Shown here: piece after piece, positions 14,277 to 23,171 of the stretch
Numbering within the stretch: position 1 is the stretch's first letter
Layout of the letters: every line of letters starts with the position of its first letter
Assembly: GCA_900769955.1 (NCBI GenBank)
Contig: CAAGIP010000014.1
Location: 1-35,678 of the forward strand
Length of the DNA: 35,678 nucleotides
Source of the DNA: Spirochaetia bacterium
Lineage (GTDB): Bacteria > Spirochaetota > Spirochaetia > Sphaerochaetales > Sphaerochaetaceae
Direction: 5' to 3'
Translations under genes and position numbers: made by a program
Notes under the pieces: model-generated
Databases searched by the model: none
Seen by the model: the letters and a program-made list of their open reading frames with translations, nothing else
What the model was told of the DNA's origin: nothing

Positions 14277-15386
14277 TTACCTCTTCATCTTGGGATCGAA
14301 TGCGTCTCTCAGTCCATCACCGATGAAGTTGAAAGCCATTACGGTTATGAGAATGCATATTCCGGGAGGAACCCAGAGATAGGGGCAGTTTCTCATTACG
14401 ATCGCATTGTTGACAGCCGATACCATATTGCCCCAGGACGCATAGGGTGCGCCGACTCCGATACCGAGATAGCTCATCGTCGATTCCATGAGGATGACCG
14501 AACCAAGGTCCATTGTCGCCATTACGATGATGATCGGCATGACGTTGGGAACCATGTGTTTGAAGATCTTCCTTGAGGTGCTGATACCGGTTGCCTCGGC
14601 GGCAAGCATGTACTCCATTTCCCTGACGGAGAGCATGGAGCCCCTGACCATGCGGGCAACACCGGCCCACCAGATCACGCCCATGATGAACATGGTGTAG
14701 TAGATCTTCTGCCTCGGGCTTACCTTGAGTGAAATGAGAAGCGATGAGATAATCAGCATGAGCGGGATGAACGGAATCGACTGGAAGATCTCGACAAGGC
14801 GCATGATGATCATGTCGACCTTTCCGCCGTAGTAGCCTGCAAGGCCTCCCATCGAAACACCGATCACAATCTCAACCGCGACGACGACAAAGCCGAGCAT
14901 CAGTGAGATGCGTCCGCCGTACATGAGGCGCACGAACATGTCCTGACCCATTTCGGTTGTTCCGAGGAAGTGATCCGCAGAGGGGTTCGCGCGGGTAAGA
15001 AGGATGATGTCGGTAGGAACCGAATCACACACTTCTCCCGTGTGCATGTCGTAGTAAACGGTGGTCAACACGCCGTTTTTCTCCATTGCCTTTGTCCTGT
15101 AGTACTTAAGAGGGGAATCGGGATAATCCTCGACGTTGGTCACGTAGAAGAGCTCCGTTTCCGAGTAAGGCATGAAGAAGGGGCCTATGAAGCAGAAACA
15201 GAACATGAAGATGATCGCGCATATTCCCGTTACGGCAAGCTTGTTCCTGATGAAGCGGCGGAAGATCATCTGACCAGGTGTCATGAACACCTGATTGGCT
15301 TCATAATCCTCTTCCTCCATCTTCATTCTTACATCGTTTTCCTTCAGAAGCTCATCATCCTGCTTTATTTCATTGTCTTTTTCCAT
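14277..15386 (-). CDS. oppC: Oligopeptide/dipeptide ABC importer permease OppC-like
   Basis: A 369-residue inner-membrane permease. A charged cytoplasmic N-terminus (1-45) leads to the first membrane helix, LAVTGICAIIFMFCFCFIGP. A large external loop (about 70-145) precedes five more helices, as usual in OppC/DppC. The ABC-coupling EAA loop is AAEATGISTSRKIFKHMVPN near 280-300. GAGGAG lies 6 bases before the ATG. It sits 11 bases after oppB and forms the channel with OppB, energised by OppD and OppF. Confidence 0.92.
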   Translation of the reverse strand: MEKDNEIKQDDELLKENDVRMKMEEEDYEANQVFMTPGQMIFRRFIRNKLAVTGICAIIFMFCFCFIGPFFMPYSETELFYVTNVEDYPDSPLKYYRTKAMEKNGVLTTVYYDMHTGEVCDSVPTDIILLTRANPSADHFLGTTEMGQDMFVRLMYGGRISLMLGFVVVAVEIVIGVSMGGLAGYYGGKVDMIIMRLVEIFQSIPFIPLMLIISSLLISLKVSPRQKIYYTMFIMGVIWWAGVARMVRGSMLSVREMEYMLAAEATGISTSRKIFKHMVPNVMPIIIVMATMDLGSVILMESTMSYLGIGVGAPYASWGNMVSAVNNAIVMRNCPYLWVPPGICILITVMAFNFIGDGLRDAFDPKMKR

Positions 15387-15397
15387 GATGCTCCTCC

Positions 15398-16378
15398 TCA
15401 GCTCAGCCTTACTCTCGGGTCGACGAGAGCATAGAGTATGTCGGATAAGAGGTATCCGATTACGGTCAGGATCACAAGGAACATGTTGAAGCCCATAAGG
15501 TATGGGACATCTGCCATGTACGATGCGGTCAGTGCGATGTTTCCAAGGCCTTCAAGTGCGAATATTCCTTCCGTGACTGCTGCACCTGAGAAAAGTCCCG
15601 GGAGGGATCCTCCGAGGATCGTCACGATTGGGATAAGCGTGTTCCTGAATGCATGTGAATAGACGACTTTCGTCTCGGGAACACCTTTTGCACGTGCTGT
15701 CCTGACATAGTCTGCGGAGAGTGCATCCAGCATGTTTGTCCTTACGTATCTTACATAGCTTCCGCAGCCGGTAACAACGAAACACGTTATCGGAAGTACC
15801 AGATGTTTTGCATAGTCACAGAACTTTGCCCAGGTCATGTGGTCAGGGTAGTTTACCCTTGCAGTGAGCATTCCCGAAACGGGCAGTACGTTGAGGCCGA
15901 AAGGTCCCATGAGGCGCTTCAGCATTGCCGCGAGGAAGAAGATCGGAAGTGAAATTCCGATGAATACGAGTGCCGTGACGAAATAGTCATATTTGGAATA
16001 CTGCCTTCTCGCGGCTGAGATACCGAGAGGGATGGCAATGATCAGTTCAAGTACAAGTGCTATTAAAGCAATGGTGAAGGTGATGGGAGCGTATGTCTTA
16101 ATTACCTCCACGACGGGTCTGGCGCGTGTCAGTGACATGCCCAGGTCGCCCTTAAGGGCGGATTTAAGCCAGTCAAAGTAGCCTTCAATGATTCCCTTGT
16201 CCAGGCCGTAAACAGCTCTGAGCTGTTCCTTCATTTCCTCAGTGATCTTCTGGGATGCACTGGTTGAAAGTGATACGTAGTCAGCAGGCATCGAGCGTAC
16301 AAGTGCATACAGCATGATGGATACGCCGAAGATGACTATCAGGCTTATGAGAAGCCTTCTTATTATGTATTGTTTCAA
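15398..16378 (-). CDS. oppB: Oligopeptide/dipeptide ABC importer permease OppB-like
   Basis: A 326-residue permease beginning KQYIIRRLLISLIVIFGVS, the conserved OppB/DppB first helix. The periplasmic loop with YGLDKGI and SLTRARPV and the EAA motif SADYVRTARAKGVPE (about 236-250) follow. It has six membrane helices. The start codon is TTG at 16378, supported by AGGAGG 7 bases upstream and by the conserved N-terminus. It is separated from oppA by a strong terminator-like hairpin, which would lower permease levels relative to the binding protein. Confidence 0.92.
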   Translation of the reverse strand: MKQYIIRRLLISLIVIFGVSIMLYALVRSMPADYVSLSTSASQKITEEMKEQLRAVYGLDKGIIEGYFDWLKSALKGDLGMSLTRARPVVEVIKTYAPITFTIALIALVLELIIAIPLGISAARRQYSKYDYFVTALVFIGISLPIFFLAAMLKRLMGPFGLNVLPVSGMLTARVNYPDHMTWAKFCDYAKHLVLPITCFVVTGCGSYVRYVRTNMLDALSADYVRTARAKGVPETKVVYSHAFRNTLIPIVTILGGSLPGLFSGAAVTEGIFALEGLGNIALTASYMADVPYLMGFNMFLVILTVIGYLLSDILYALVDPRVRLS

Positions 16379-16405
16379 GACGGTTCCTCCTTTTGTGTCA
16401 GATAA

Positions 16406-16433
16406 TGAAAAAGGCGGGGGAGACCCCCGCCTT
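16406..16433 (-). terminator. Partial terminator between oppA and oppB
   Basis: A perfect 10-bp GC-rich stem AAGGCGGGGG / CCCCCGCCTT (16411-16420 and 16424-16433) with a 3-base loop. On the minus strand a T run follows. It probably stops some transcripts and protects the oppA mRNA 3' end. Confidence 0.85.
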
Positions 16434-16452
16434 AACGGGTCAGGCAGAAAGC

Positions 16453-18465
16453 CTAGTTGAGTCTGACCTTCCAGAGTTCGTCAGTGTAGTCCCAGAAAGC
16501 GGTCGTGTTGGCCGGGATCGTGGACATGTCGATGTTGTTCTGATTGTAAGCGATGATGTTCTTTCTCTGATAGAGAGGAAGTTCGATCGCAAGATCCATT
16601 GCAAGATCAAGCATCTCTGCTACGAGTGCCTTTCTTTCCTCGAGATCAACAGTGACGATGATCTCGTCGAGCAGTGAATCCATCTCAGAGTCATTGATTC
16701 TGTATCTGTTCTGTCCGCCTGTGCTCTTGAACTGAGTTGACTTATCACATGTCGTGACGTTACCCCATGCAAGAGTGAAGATATCTGCAGTACCGTCGTT
16801 CATTGCTGACTGAAGAACTGCGAACTGGACATCCTGGATCTGGAGCTCACCGCCGAGGGCTGCCATATCGTTGGCTGCCTGTGTGTACATTGCATATGCG
16901 GGGTGGTCACCGACGCCGCTGCCGCCTATGTATGCGCTGACGACGAGCTGCTTGCCGTTCTTGTCGACGAGCTTGCCGTTCTTCTGCTCATAGCCTGCAG
17001 CCTTGAAGTACTCAAGAGCCTTTGCGGGATCGTACGGATAGTATTCAGCTGCTTCATCGGGATACTCTGCAAGTACTGTTGTCATCGGGCGCTCGATTAC
17101 CTGTGCGATCTTGGAGCCGTAATAACCTGCAACGGAAGCCCTTCTGTTCATGAGTGAGAAGAGACCGCGGCGTACGTTGACATCAAGATTCTCGCAGTTG
17201 AAACCGGAGTAACCGTAACCTGCGTTGTCAGTAAGGTCATAGGAAAGTCCGAGTGCATCGAGCTGCTCGACGTTCTCCCTGTTGCCTGAGGGGTTAGCGA
17301 TATCGATGGTGCCTGCGGAGAGGGAAGCGAGAGTGTCTGCTTCAGGAACATACTGCCACTTGACTGTTCCGATTGCGGGAACGCCTTCGAAGTAGTTGAC
17401 GTTTGCAACTGCGGTAGCGATGTTGTTTGAGAAGTCCTTGAAGATGTAGGGACCTGCTCCGAGCGGCTTCATGTTGGCCTGGATTGCGGATACATCACCC
17501 TTTACGAGCTTGCCGTAGTAGTGTTCGGGCATGAAGTATACGTTGATGGACCTGTCTCCGTAGATGTTGACGGAAGCGTATGTAACTGTAGCTGTGTAGT
17601 CATCGATCTTTTTGATACCTGAGATTTCAGGAACGTCGACGCCGTCAGCGAGGTTACCCTTGATGTAACCTTCCTGAAGCTTTGCAAGCCACCATGATTC
17701 GGGATCATAGTATTCACCGTAGTTGGTGAACTCGATTTCTGCGATGAGGGCAAGAACCTGATCGGCATTCTTTGAGTCGATTGCAGCCCACTGCTCAGCG
17801 AAACCTTCATCCTTTGCATAGCCTTCCCAGTTATAGCTGTCGAGACCTGCCCACCAGCCCTCAAGATTGCTCTCGATGAGGTATGTGATGTAGTCAGCCT
17901 TGCTGATGGTATCGAGGGAATACTTCTCTGCAGCTTCTGCAGCATAGCCGTTGATCGTTGCTTCATAGTTGGGATCGTCGTAGTAGTATTCCTTGATGCC
18001 TGCGATATCCTCCGTGATGAGTGCTGCGGGACCTGTGTATGAGGGATCAGCAAGAACATAGAGGCAGTAGAGGTAGTCATCGATTGTAACGGGTTCGCCG
18101 TCGGAGAAGACCATACCGGGCTTACATGTGACTGTATATGTGATCGTTCCGTCTCCGTTGTCCTTTGTCTCGATGTTTCCGGCCCAGGGGATCATCTCAT
18201 TGTCGGCATTGACGCGGCAGGGAGATGTGAATATCTGCTCGATGACCTGCTGGTCATATGCGCTCTCTGCAAGAACAGGATTCCATTTTTCCTCGAAGGT
18301 CGCAGGAACTGCGATGACGAGTGTCTTATCTGCCTGTGCGGAAGTCTTGGCCTGAGGAGCTGAAGTGGTTGCTGCTGCAGCTTCCTTGGCACCGCCAGCG
18401 AAAACAGATGTGAGACAGAAAAGTACGATAAGTGCCAGTGCGATGGCTTTTCTCGTGTTTCTCAT
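16453..18465 (-). CDS. oppA: Periplasmic peptide-binding protein OppA/DppA-like
   Basis: A 670-residue family-5 extracellular solute-binding protein, long for the group. Its signal peptide ends SVFAGGAKEAA, a form common in spirochaete binding proteins, and it has no lipobox, so it may be cleaved after Ala. The mature protein starts ADKTLVIAVPATFEEKWNPV, followed by SDGEPVTIDDYLY, the conserved region of family 5, and IAYNQNNIDMSTIP near the C-terminus. It captures peptides and hands them to OppB/C. An extra segment of about 120 residues (about 150-270) near PSYTGPAALITED may account for its length. AAGGAGG precedes the ATG, and a strong promoter lies upstream. Confidence 0.92.
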   Translation of the reverse strand: MRNTRKAIALALIVLFCLTSVFAGGAKEAAAATTSAPQAKTSAQADKTLVIAVPATFEEKWNPVLAESAYDQQVIEQIFTSPCRVNADNEMIPWAGNIETKDNGDGTITYTVTCKPGMVFSDGEPVTIDDYLYCLYVLADPSYTGPAALITEDIAGIKEYYYDDPNYEATINGYAAEAAEKYSLDTISKADYITYLIESNLEGWWAGLDSYNWEGYAKDEGFAEQWAAIDSKNADQVLALIAEIEFTNYGEYYDPESWWLAKLQEGYIKGNLADGVDVPEISGIKKIDDYTATVTYASVNIYGDRSINVYFMPEHYYGKLVKGDVSAIQANMKPLGAGPYIFKDFSNNIATAVANVNYFEGVPAIGTVKWQYVPEADTLASLSAGTIDIANPSGNRENVEQLDALGLSYDLTDNAGYGYSGFNCENLDVNVRRGLFSLMNRRASVAGYYGSKIAQVIERPMTTVLAEYPDEAAEYYPYDPAKALEYFKAAGYEQKNGKLVDKNGKQLVVSAYIGGSGVGDHPAYAMYTQAANDMAALGGELQIQDVQFAVLQSAMNDGTADIFTLAWGNVTTCDKSTQFKSTGGQNRYRINDSEMDSLLDEIIVTVDLEERKALVAEMLDLAMDLAIELPLYQRKNIIAYNQNNIDMSTIPANTTAFWDYTDELWKVRLN

Positions 18466-18516
18466 TAAGTGTTTCCTCCTTATGGTGTGGATTGTGATTT
18501 AAACCATAACTTTCTA

Positions 18517-18545
18517 TTTATACCTTGTATATTCGCAGTTTACAA
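18517..18545 (-). promoter_or_regulatory. oppA promoter
   Basis: On the minus strand TTGTAA (18545-18540) and TATAAA (18522-18517) are separated by exactly 17 bases. The arms CTTGTA and TACAAG between and around them form an inverted repeat that could be a binding site. The leader to the oppA start is about 50 bases. Confidence 0.7.
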
Positions 18546-18618
18546 GATTATTATTCCGATATTCGTATAATTATGCCGGATTGTCATCATGTGTCATATG
18601 TTTGGCTGTTAATTGATG

Positions 18619-18647
18619 TTGATAGAGTTGCGGCTTTAATATATTAT
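18619..18647 (+). promoter_or_regulatory. Promoter of the chaperone-usher pair
   Basis: TTGATA (18619-18624), 17 bases, TATTAT (18642-18647). The following leader of about 77 bases contains a short stem, CATATC paired with GATATG near 18658-18680. AGGAGG lies 13 bases before the chaperone ATG, a longer gap than usual. No known riboswitch pattern was seen. Confidence 0.6.
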
Positions 18648-18730
18648 TTAGTAATGTCATATCCCGAATCCGGAGATATGGACAAATAAGGTTTCGGAGG
18701 ATACCGTCTGCAGGAGGCGGTGAATATTGA

Positions 18731-19462
18731 ATGAAGAAAACAATTGCCGTTCTGGCTCTCATGCTCATTGCCGCACTGGAGCTCTTTGCCTTCCAGTTCG
18801 AACCCCTCACACAGTCCTTTACAGTATCAGGTTCCTCATCAACCAGGACCTACACGATAACCAATGACAGTGACGAGACTATCGCGGTCACTGTTTCCGC
18901 CCTTGTCCGTGATCAGGATCAGAACGGAGCCGAGGTGAACAAGGACGGATCCGCATACTTCTCGATTCAGCCTGCAAAGGTTCTCATCCAGCCTCAGAGC
19001 GCCCAGATCATCCGCGTGCAGTACAGGGGACCCAAGACGGTCACGAGGGAACTGAGCTTCAGGATCAAGGCTGAGCAGATTCCGTATTCACAGGGAAGAA
19101 GCGCAACCAACACAAGCATGTTCAACTTCCTTTATGTCTACAACGCATCGGCATATGTCGAGCCGACGAAAGTCACCGAAAAGGTCGTTCTTTCCAAGGC
19201 TGCGGAAACTTCCGACGGACTTCTGGCACTCACGTTTGCAAATGCTGGAACCGTTCACCAGCTTCTCAATGAGGCAATCGTCACCGTCACCGACGCTGCG
19301 GGACACTCAGTCACTCTGACAGGCGCGGAGGCACTTCCCGATATCTACGGCATCAACATCCTTGCCGGAAAGACGTGGACGAAGAACGTACCCTGGCCCG
19401 AAGGACTTGACAGGGGATCCACATACAGGGCAACACTTTCCTACAACTATTCAGCACAGTGA
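18731..19462 (+). CDS. Periplasmic pilus-assembly chaperone (PapD/FimC-like)
   Basis: A 243-residue periplasmic chaperone with a signal peptide (MKKT, hydrophobic core, AALELFA). The N-terminal immunoglobulin-like domain spans about 20-140. It includes TRTYTITNDSDETIAVTVS, the conserved strand where pilus chaperones have a T-N-x-x x-x-P/A pattern, then FSIQPAKVLIQPQSAQIIRVQYRG and FRIKAEQIP, typical of the pili_assembly N family. The second domain is more divergent. There is no cysteine, so no domain disulfide. These chaperones fold pilin subunits by strand donation and deliver them to an outer-membrane usher. The next gene, 7 bases later, is usher-like. No pilin gene is near. Confidence 0.82.
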   Translation: MKKTIAVLALMLIAALELFAFQFEPLTQSFTVSGSSSTRTYTITNDSDETIAVTVSALVRDQDQNGAEVNKDGSAYFSIQPAKVLIQPQSAQIIRVQYRGPKTVTRELSFRIKAEQIPYSQGRSATNTSMFNFLYVYNASAYVEPTKVTEKVVLSKAAETSDGLLALTFANAGTVHQLLNEAIVTVTDAAGHSVTLTGAEALPDIYGINILAGKTWTKNVPWPEGLDRGSTYRATLSYNYSAQ

Positions 19463-19469
19463 GTCTTAA

Positions 19470-22400
19470 ATGCGTCGTAAGCCTGGATATCGTTTCAGGA
19501 CAATACTGAGCGCAGTATTCATATTACTGCTCTGGCTCACAGCCCTGTCATACATCATCTGGTATCTTTTCAGAACCGTTCCTGCTCAGGGGGAATCCCT
19601 TCAGCAGGAAACTTCCGTGACCGCATACCAGGTAACTGACGATGCATACAAACCGGAAGAATCTGTATCAGGGGGTTCTGTTTACCTGGATGCAGACACA
19701 CTTTCCCCGGATGTGGACACACTTTACCCGGATGTGGACACACTTTACCCTGCCGTTCAGACTGAGACTGCGGTTCAGACTGTTTCTGAACCATCCGAAG
19801 ACGAGAGGAAGAGTTCTCCATACATTCCGTATGAAGTCATAACCATCACTCCTTCCTCAGTCAGCGAAGAGATTCCTGATCCCGAAGTGACTTTGCCTCT
19901 GATCATACAGGAACTTCCTGCCGCTGAGAAATCTGAAGAAGTGAGAGAGGAAATACGCATTCCCGATGCGCCGATAATGTTCGAGCCGTGGGTAATGGAG
20001 ATGATGGATGATGACACGCTCTTCCTCCCTCCCGTTACACCGGTATACGACGACGATTTCTTTGCAGACTTCTTTGTCTCCGGAAGTGATACACTCACGA
20101 TCGAAGACGGTATTTACTACTATAAGTTATATGCCGAGCAGGATTACCTCGGGGATATCGAGGTAAACTATCAGGAAGGAATTCTTTACCTTCCGACTGC
20201 CGAACTTAAGATGTATCTCGGCGGACTTATCACGGAGAGGGCATATTCAAGAATCTTTGACGGTGCACCCGACACCTGTACTTCCGATTTCCTCACTGAA
20301 AGGGAAGTCATGCATGAGATAGACGATGAAGCGTTCACGATCACGCTGTACTTCACCGTTACCGACATGCCAGAAAGGGTGCTTTCGGTCTCATCTTACT
20401 CTTCGGGGCGCGACCGCTTCTCTCTTTCAGGTGCGATTCCCGTGAATAAGCAGTTCTTCAGCTGGGCAAGTTCCTATACCTTCTATGCCAATTTCGACTG
20501 GATGCTCGAGCCATCGTACTGGTACTGGTACTCATCTCTTTCAAGCTCCAACTACATGACCTTCGGGGATCTGAACCTGGACTTCTACTACTCACTGAGC
20601 TACAGGGCTGATAAACTTTCATTCTCCCTTTCAAGTTACAGGTTCTTTTTTGACCTTCCCGAGGTAAGTACCCGTATTTCCTTCGGCAATATCGGTGGCT
20701 TCGGGCTTGGCAACAGCAACTCTTCCATCGGAATTCAGTATGAGAAAAACTATGCGTACGGCACTCAGAGTGCAAAGCGCAGCAGCCAGCAGCAGTATGT
20801 GGAGGTCAATGAGGACAGCCGCATCACGATTGAGTCCAATGGCAAAAAGATATATGAGCGTACCGTCACTCCCGGTAAGTACCGCATCAGGGACTTTTCC
20901 TTCGAGACGGGAGTCAATGACGTCACGATCATCGTCACACCGCTTCATGTGCTTGCCGAAAGCAGTGATCCTGATGTCATTTACGAACTAAGTGAGGTCT
21001 ATACGTTCTCACTTGCATATGACAGCGTCCTGCTGGCATATGGTGACACGATTTACGGCGGAAGCATCACGCTGGGCAGGGAAACGGTAAAGGGAAGCGC
21101 TCCCTCAGGAGGTAATCTTTCACTCCAGCTTCTTCCCGGCTACTGGCATGTCTACCACTTTGATGACATCTCGCTTTCCTACTATCAGGATTTCGGTCTT
21201 ACCGAATCCACAACCCTCCAGTCAGAGTTCTCTGCCGCGATGAGGCCCGGTAATGCATATATGGCCACGGCTGACATCGGAATCATCAATGCCAACAGGC
21301 TCGGAACCACGACGTATGGAGTTAACATCCGCCTTGAAAGCACCAGGGACATTCCCTCCGTAAGTCTTTCAGTTGCTCACCGCTTCATCATGAAGCAGAA
21401 GACCTTCAGCTCTCTTTCCGGGAGCATTGAGCTGAGCAATCCCCTGGTCGACGGAAAGAACACTGCCGAGATGACATTTTCCCTGAGCACCGGCGGAAGC
21501 ATCGGAATATTCCGCTACAGTCTTTCCGGGCTCATTACAATGAACAGCGCGAAGCTTACCGACCCGATATGGAGACTCAACGGTTCCATAAGCTTCTCGC
21601 CCATGAAGAACATGAGCATTTCTACTTCCGTTTCAGCTTACATGAACAGCACTGTCAGCCCGAAGCCCCAGATCGTCGGATACATTTCCGCATCACTTGT
21701 CTTAGGTAAGACAAGTGTTTCCTACTCATCAGACTACTTCAGAAGCAACAGCGTGAGCGTCGGAACGACACTGGGAAATGACGGCCTGCAGCTGAACCTT
21801 TCGGGCCTCAGCTTCACAGATCCGATGAAACACAATCTTTCCGCAGCTTATTCCCACTACGGTCAGAGTTATTCGCTGGGTGCCAGGGCTCAGGCGTATG
21901 ACAGATACAACAGATACTCTGCAGGCTTCACGCTTTCAACTGCAATGTTCTATACTGACGGACTCTTTGCATTCAGCCGTTCGGTGCGTGACAACTTCCT
22001 GCTCATCAGGCCTGAAGGCTCACTGCGGAAGGCAAACATCGAAGTTGCCCGTTCGACTGGAAGTAATGCCGAGACTCTCAGGACCTTCTTCGGTACAGGT
22101 GTTTACACAGGTCTTTCCTCAAGGTCGAGGAACAACCTCGTGACATACATCTCCGGTAAGGATGAGTTTGCAGATACCCAGACCTATGCATACGAGATAG
22201 TGACGGGCGGCAGGGGCGGATATTCGATCCGCACCGTGATCCCGGACGTATTCACCGTTACGGGAATCATAAGGGAGAACGGTGAGCCACGAACTGACTT
22301 CTCCTCTCCCGTCTATGAGTGTCTCAGGGATCCTGAAACAGGAGAGAACTATCTGGCTGAGAACCCTTCACTTTATCTATTCTGCGATCAGGACGGAAGA

Positions 22401-22775
22401 TTCATCCTTTCTGGTGCGGAGAGCGGTCTGTACTTCTTCGACTACCAGTACGGCAATGAATGGTATGCGGTGGCATTTGAGGTAGGTGAAGAGGACGATG
22501 TGAAGAAGAGGGTATGGGAGTACCTGGATTTCGATGCTGCCACATTGATACCGTTTGAGAAAACGGAAGATGGGGAAATAGCCGAGGGCTTTGAATTCGT
22601 TCCTGCAGTCGAACTTCTCTCCGATTACCACGGATTCGGAATCCTGGAAGGCGGAATGGCAGTCATCACGGCTGACTTCTGGAATGCACTCTTCCCTGAA
22701 TTTGATGAGAGCCAGGATGACTGGGCCGGTGATCAGGAGGCAGTGCAGGAGACGGTCGTTTTCTCAGCTGACTGA
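19470..22775 (+). CDS. Usher-like outer-membrane protein with anchored N-terminal extension
   Basis: An 1101-residue protein. A hydrophobic stretch at about 12-34 could be a signal anchor or uncleaved signal. An acidic Ser/Pro-rich linker follows to about residue 205, with three 7-residue repeats DADTLSP/DVDTLYP. The usher-like part begins YYYKLYAEQDYLGDIEVNY. It includes a long barrel region and ITIESNGKKIYERTVTPGKY, matching the usher plug signature of S/R-x-x-NG-x-x-x-Y-E-x-x-V-x-P-G-x-Y/F. A C-terminal region (VTGIIRENGEPRTD, then DQDGRFILSGAESG) resembles the small C-terminal usher domains. Ushers open a pore through which chaperone-held subunits are secreted and polymerised. The order and family similarity make this likely, but overall divergence is large. 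A non-fimbrial barrel exporter is possible. Confidence 0.72.
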   Translation: MRRKPGYRFRTILSAVFILLLWLTALSYIIWYLFRTVPAQGESLQQETSVTAYQVTDDAYKPEESVSGGSVYLDADTLSPDVDTLYPDVDTLYPAVQTETAVQTVSEPSEDERKSSPYIPYEVITITPSSVSEEIPDPEVTLPLIIQELPAAEKSEEVREEIRIPDAPIMFEPWVMEMMDDDTLFLPPVTPVYDDDFFADFFVSGSDTLTIEDGIYYYKLYAEQDYLGDIEVNYQEGILYLPTAELKMYLGGLITERAYSRIFDGAPDTCTSDFLTEREVMHEIDDEAFTITLYFTVTDMPERVLSVSSYSSGRDRFSLSGAIPVNKQFFSWASSYTFYANFDWMLEPSYWYWYSSLSSSNYMTFGDLNLDFYYSLSYRADKLSFSLSSYRFFFDLPEVSTRISFGNIGGFGLGNSNSSIGIQYEKNYAYGTQSAKRSSQQQYVEVNEDSRITIESNGKKIYERTVTPGKYRIRDFSFETGVNDVTIIVTPLHVLAESSDPDVIYELSEVYTFSLAYDSVLLAYGDTIYGGSITLGRETVKGSAPSGGNLSLQLLPGYWHVYHFDDISLSYYQDFGLTESTTLQSEFSAAMRPGNAYMATADIGIINANRLGTTTYGVNIRLESTRDIPSVSLSVAHRFIMKQKTFSSLSGSIELSNPLVDGKNTAEMTFSLSTGGSIGIFRYSLSGLITMNSAKLTDPIWRLNGSISFSPMKNMSISTSVSAYMNSTVSPKPQIVGYISASLVLGKTSVSYSSDYFRSNSVSVGTTLGNDGLQLNLSGLSFTDPMKHNLSAAYSHYGQSYSLGARAQAYDRYNRYSAGFTLSTAMFYTDGLFAFSRSVRDNFLLIRPEGSLRKANIEVARSTGSNAETLRTFFGTGVYTGLSSRSRNNLVTYISGKDEFADTQTYAYEIVTGGRGGYSIRTVIPDVFTVTGIIRENGEPRTDFSSPVYECLRDPETGENYLAENPSLYLFCDQDGRFILSGAESGLYFFDYQYGNEWYAVAFEVGEEDDVKKRVWEYLDFDAATLIPFEKTEDGEIAEGFEFVPAVELLSDYHGFGILEGGMAVITADFWNALFPEFDESQDDWAGDQEAVQETVVFSAD
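19688..19750 (+). repeat. Three 21-bp tandem repeats in the usher-like gene
   Basis: Units at 19688, 19709 and 19730. The second and third are identical and the first differs by four bases. They encode D-x-D-T-L-(S/Y)-P repeats at residues 74-94 in the acidic linker. Copy number can change without shifting frame. Confidence 0.9.
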
Positions 22776-22786
22776 TTTCAGCTCTA

Positions 22787-22815
22787 TTGACATGGCAGGT
22801 TCAAATGCCTATTTT
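22787..22815 (+). promoter_or_regulatory. Promoter of the V-ATPase operon
   Basis: TTGACA (22787-22792), 17 bases, TATTTT (22810-22815), starting 11 bases after the usher-like gene stop. The first ATPase ATG is 22 bases downstream of the -10 box. Confidence 0.75.
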
Positions 22816-22837
22816 CTGTGGTTAAGGTGGTTTCATT

Positions 22838-23170
22838 ATGTTGAAAGATGTGATCGGAGAGATCCTCGAAGCCGAGAAGAAGGCTGATGAAACGTTGAAA
22901 AACGCTGAAGCGGAATGCCGCTCGATTATCGATCGTGCCGGTGAGGAGGCAGAGTCCATTGTGAAGAGTGCCGCAGCTGATTCTTCCGCAGAAACTCAGC
23001 GAATCATCAAAGAGGCAAAGGAAAGAACCGAAAAAAGGATAAAGGACCATGAAAAGGCGCTCGAGGAGTCGCTTTTCTCCTCTTCCGGCATCTCAGAAGA
23101 GGCAGCTGAAAGGGCCTGCTCAGAGGTACTTTCCCTGATTATGAACACCATGGTAATGAGAGAGAAGTGA
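22838..23170 (+). CDS. ntpF: V/A-type ATPase subunit H (peripheral stalk; NtpF type)
   Basis: A 110-residue mostly helical protein, highly charged with heptad-like A/E/K repeats (EILEAEKKADETLKNAEAECRSI), consistent with the subunit H/G stalk protein that pairs with subunit E to brace the catalytic head. It is followed after one base by subunit C. Its place at the head of the operon matches the position of ntpF/ahaH in other bacteria and archaea. The C-terminal 30 residues are not typical and include MNTMVMREK. GGTGG lies before the ATG. Confidence 0.7.
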   Translation: MLKDVIGEILEAEKKADETLKNAEAECRSIIDRAGEEAESIVKSAAADSSAETQRIIKEAKERTEKRIKDHEKALEESLFSSSGISEEAAERACSEVLSLIMNTMVMREK

Positions 23171-23171
23171 T

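Noticed and set aside
18400..18465. Lipoprotein signal in OppA
   Set aside because: Cys17 lies in VLFC, which does not fit a lipobox. The AFA/FA-G cleavage site is more plausible.
18648..18730. Riboswitch in the leader of the chaperone gene
   Set aside because: Only a short stem was found. No conserved core of the c-di-GMP, SAM or other common classes could be recognised.
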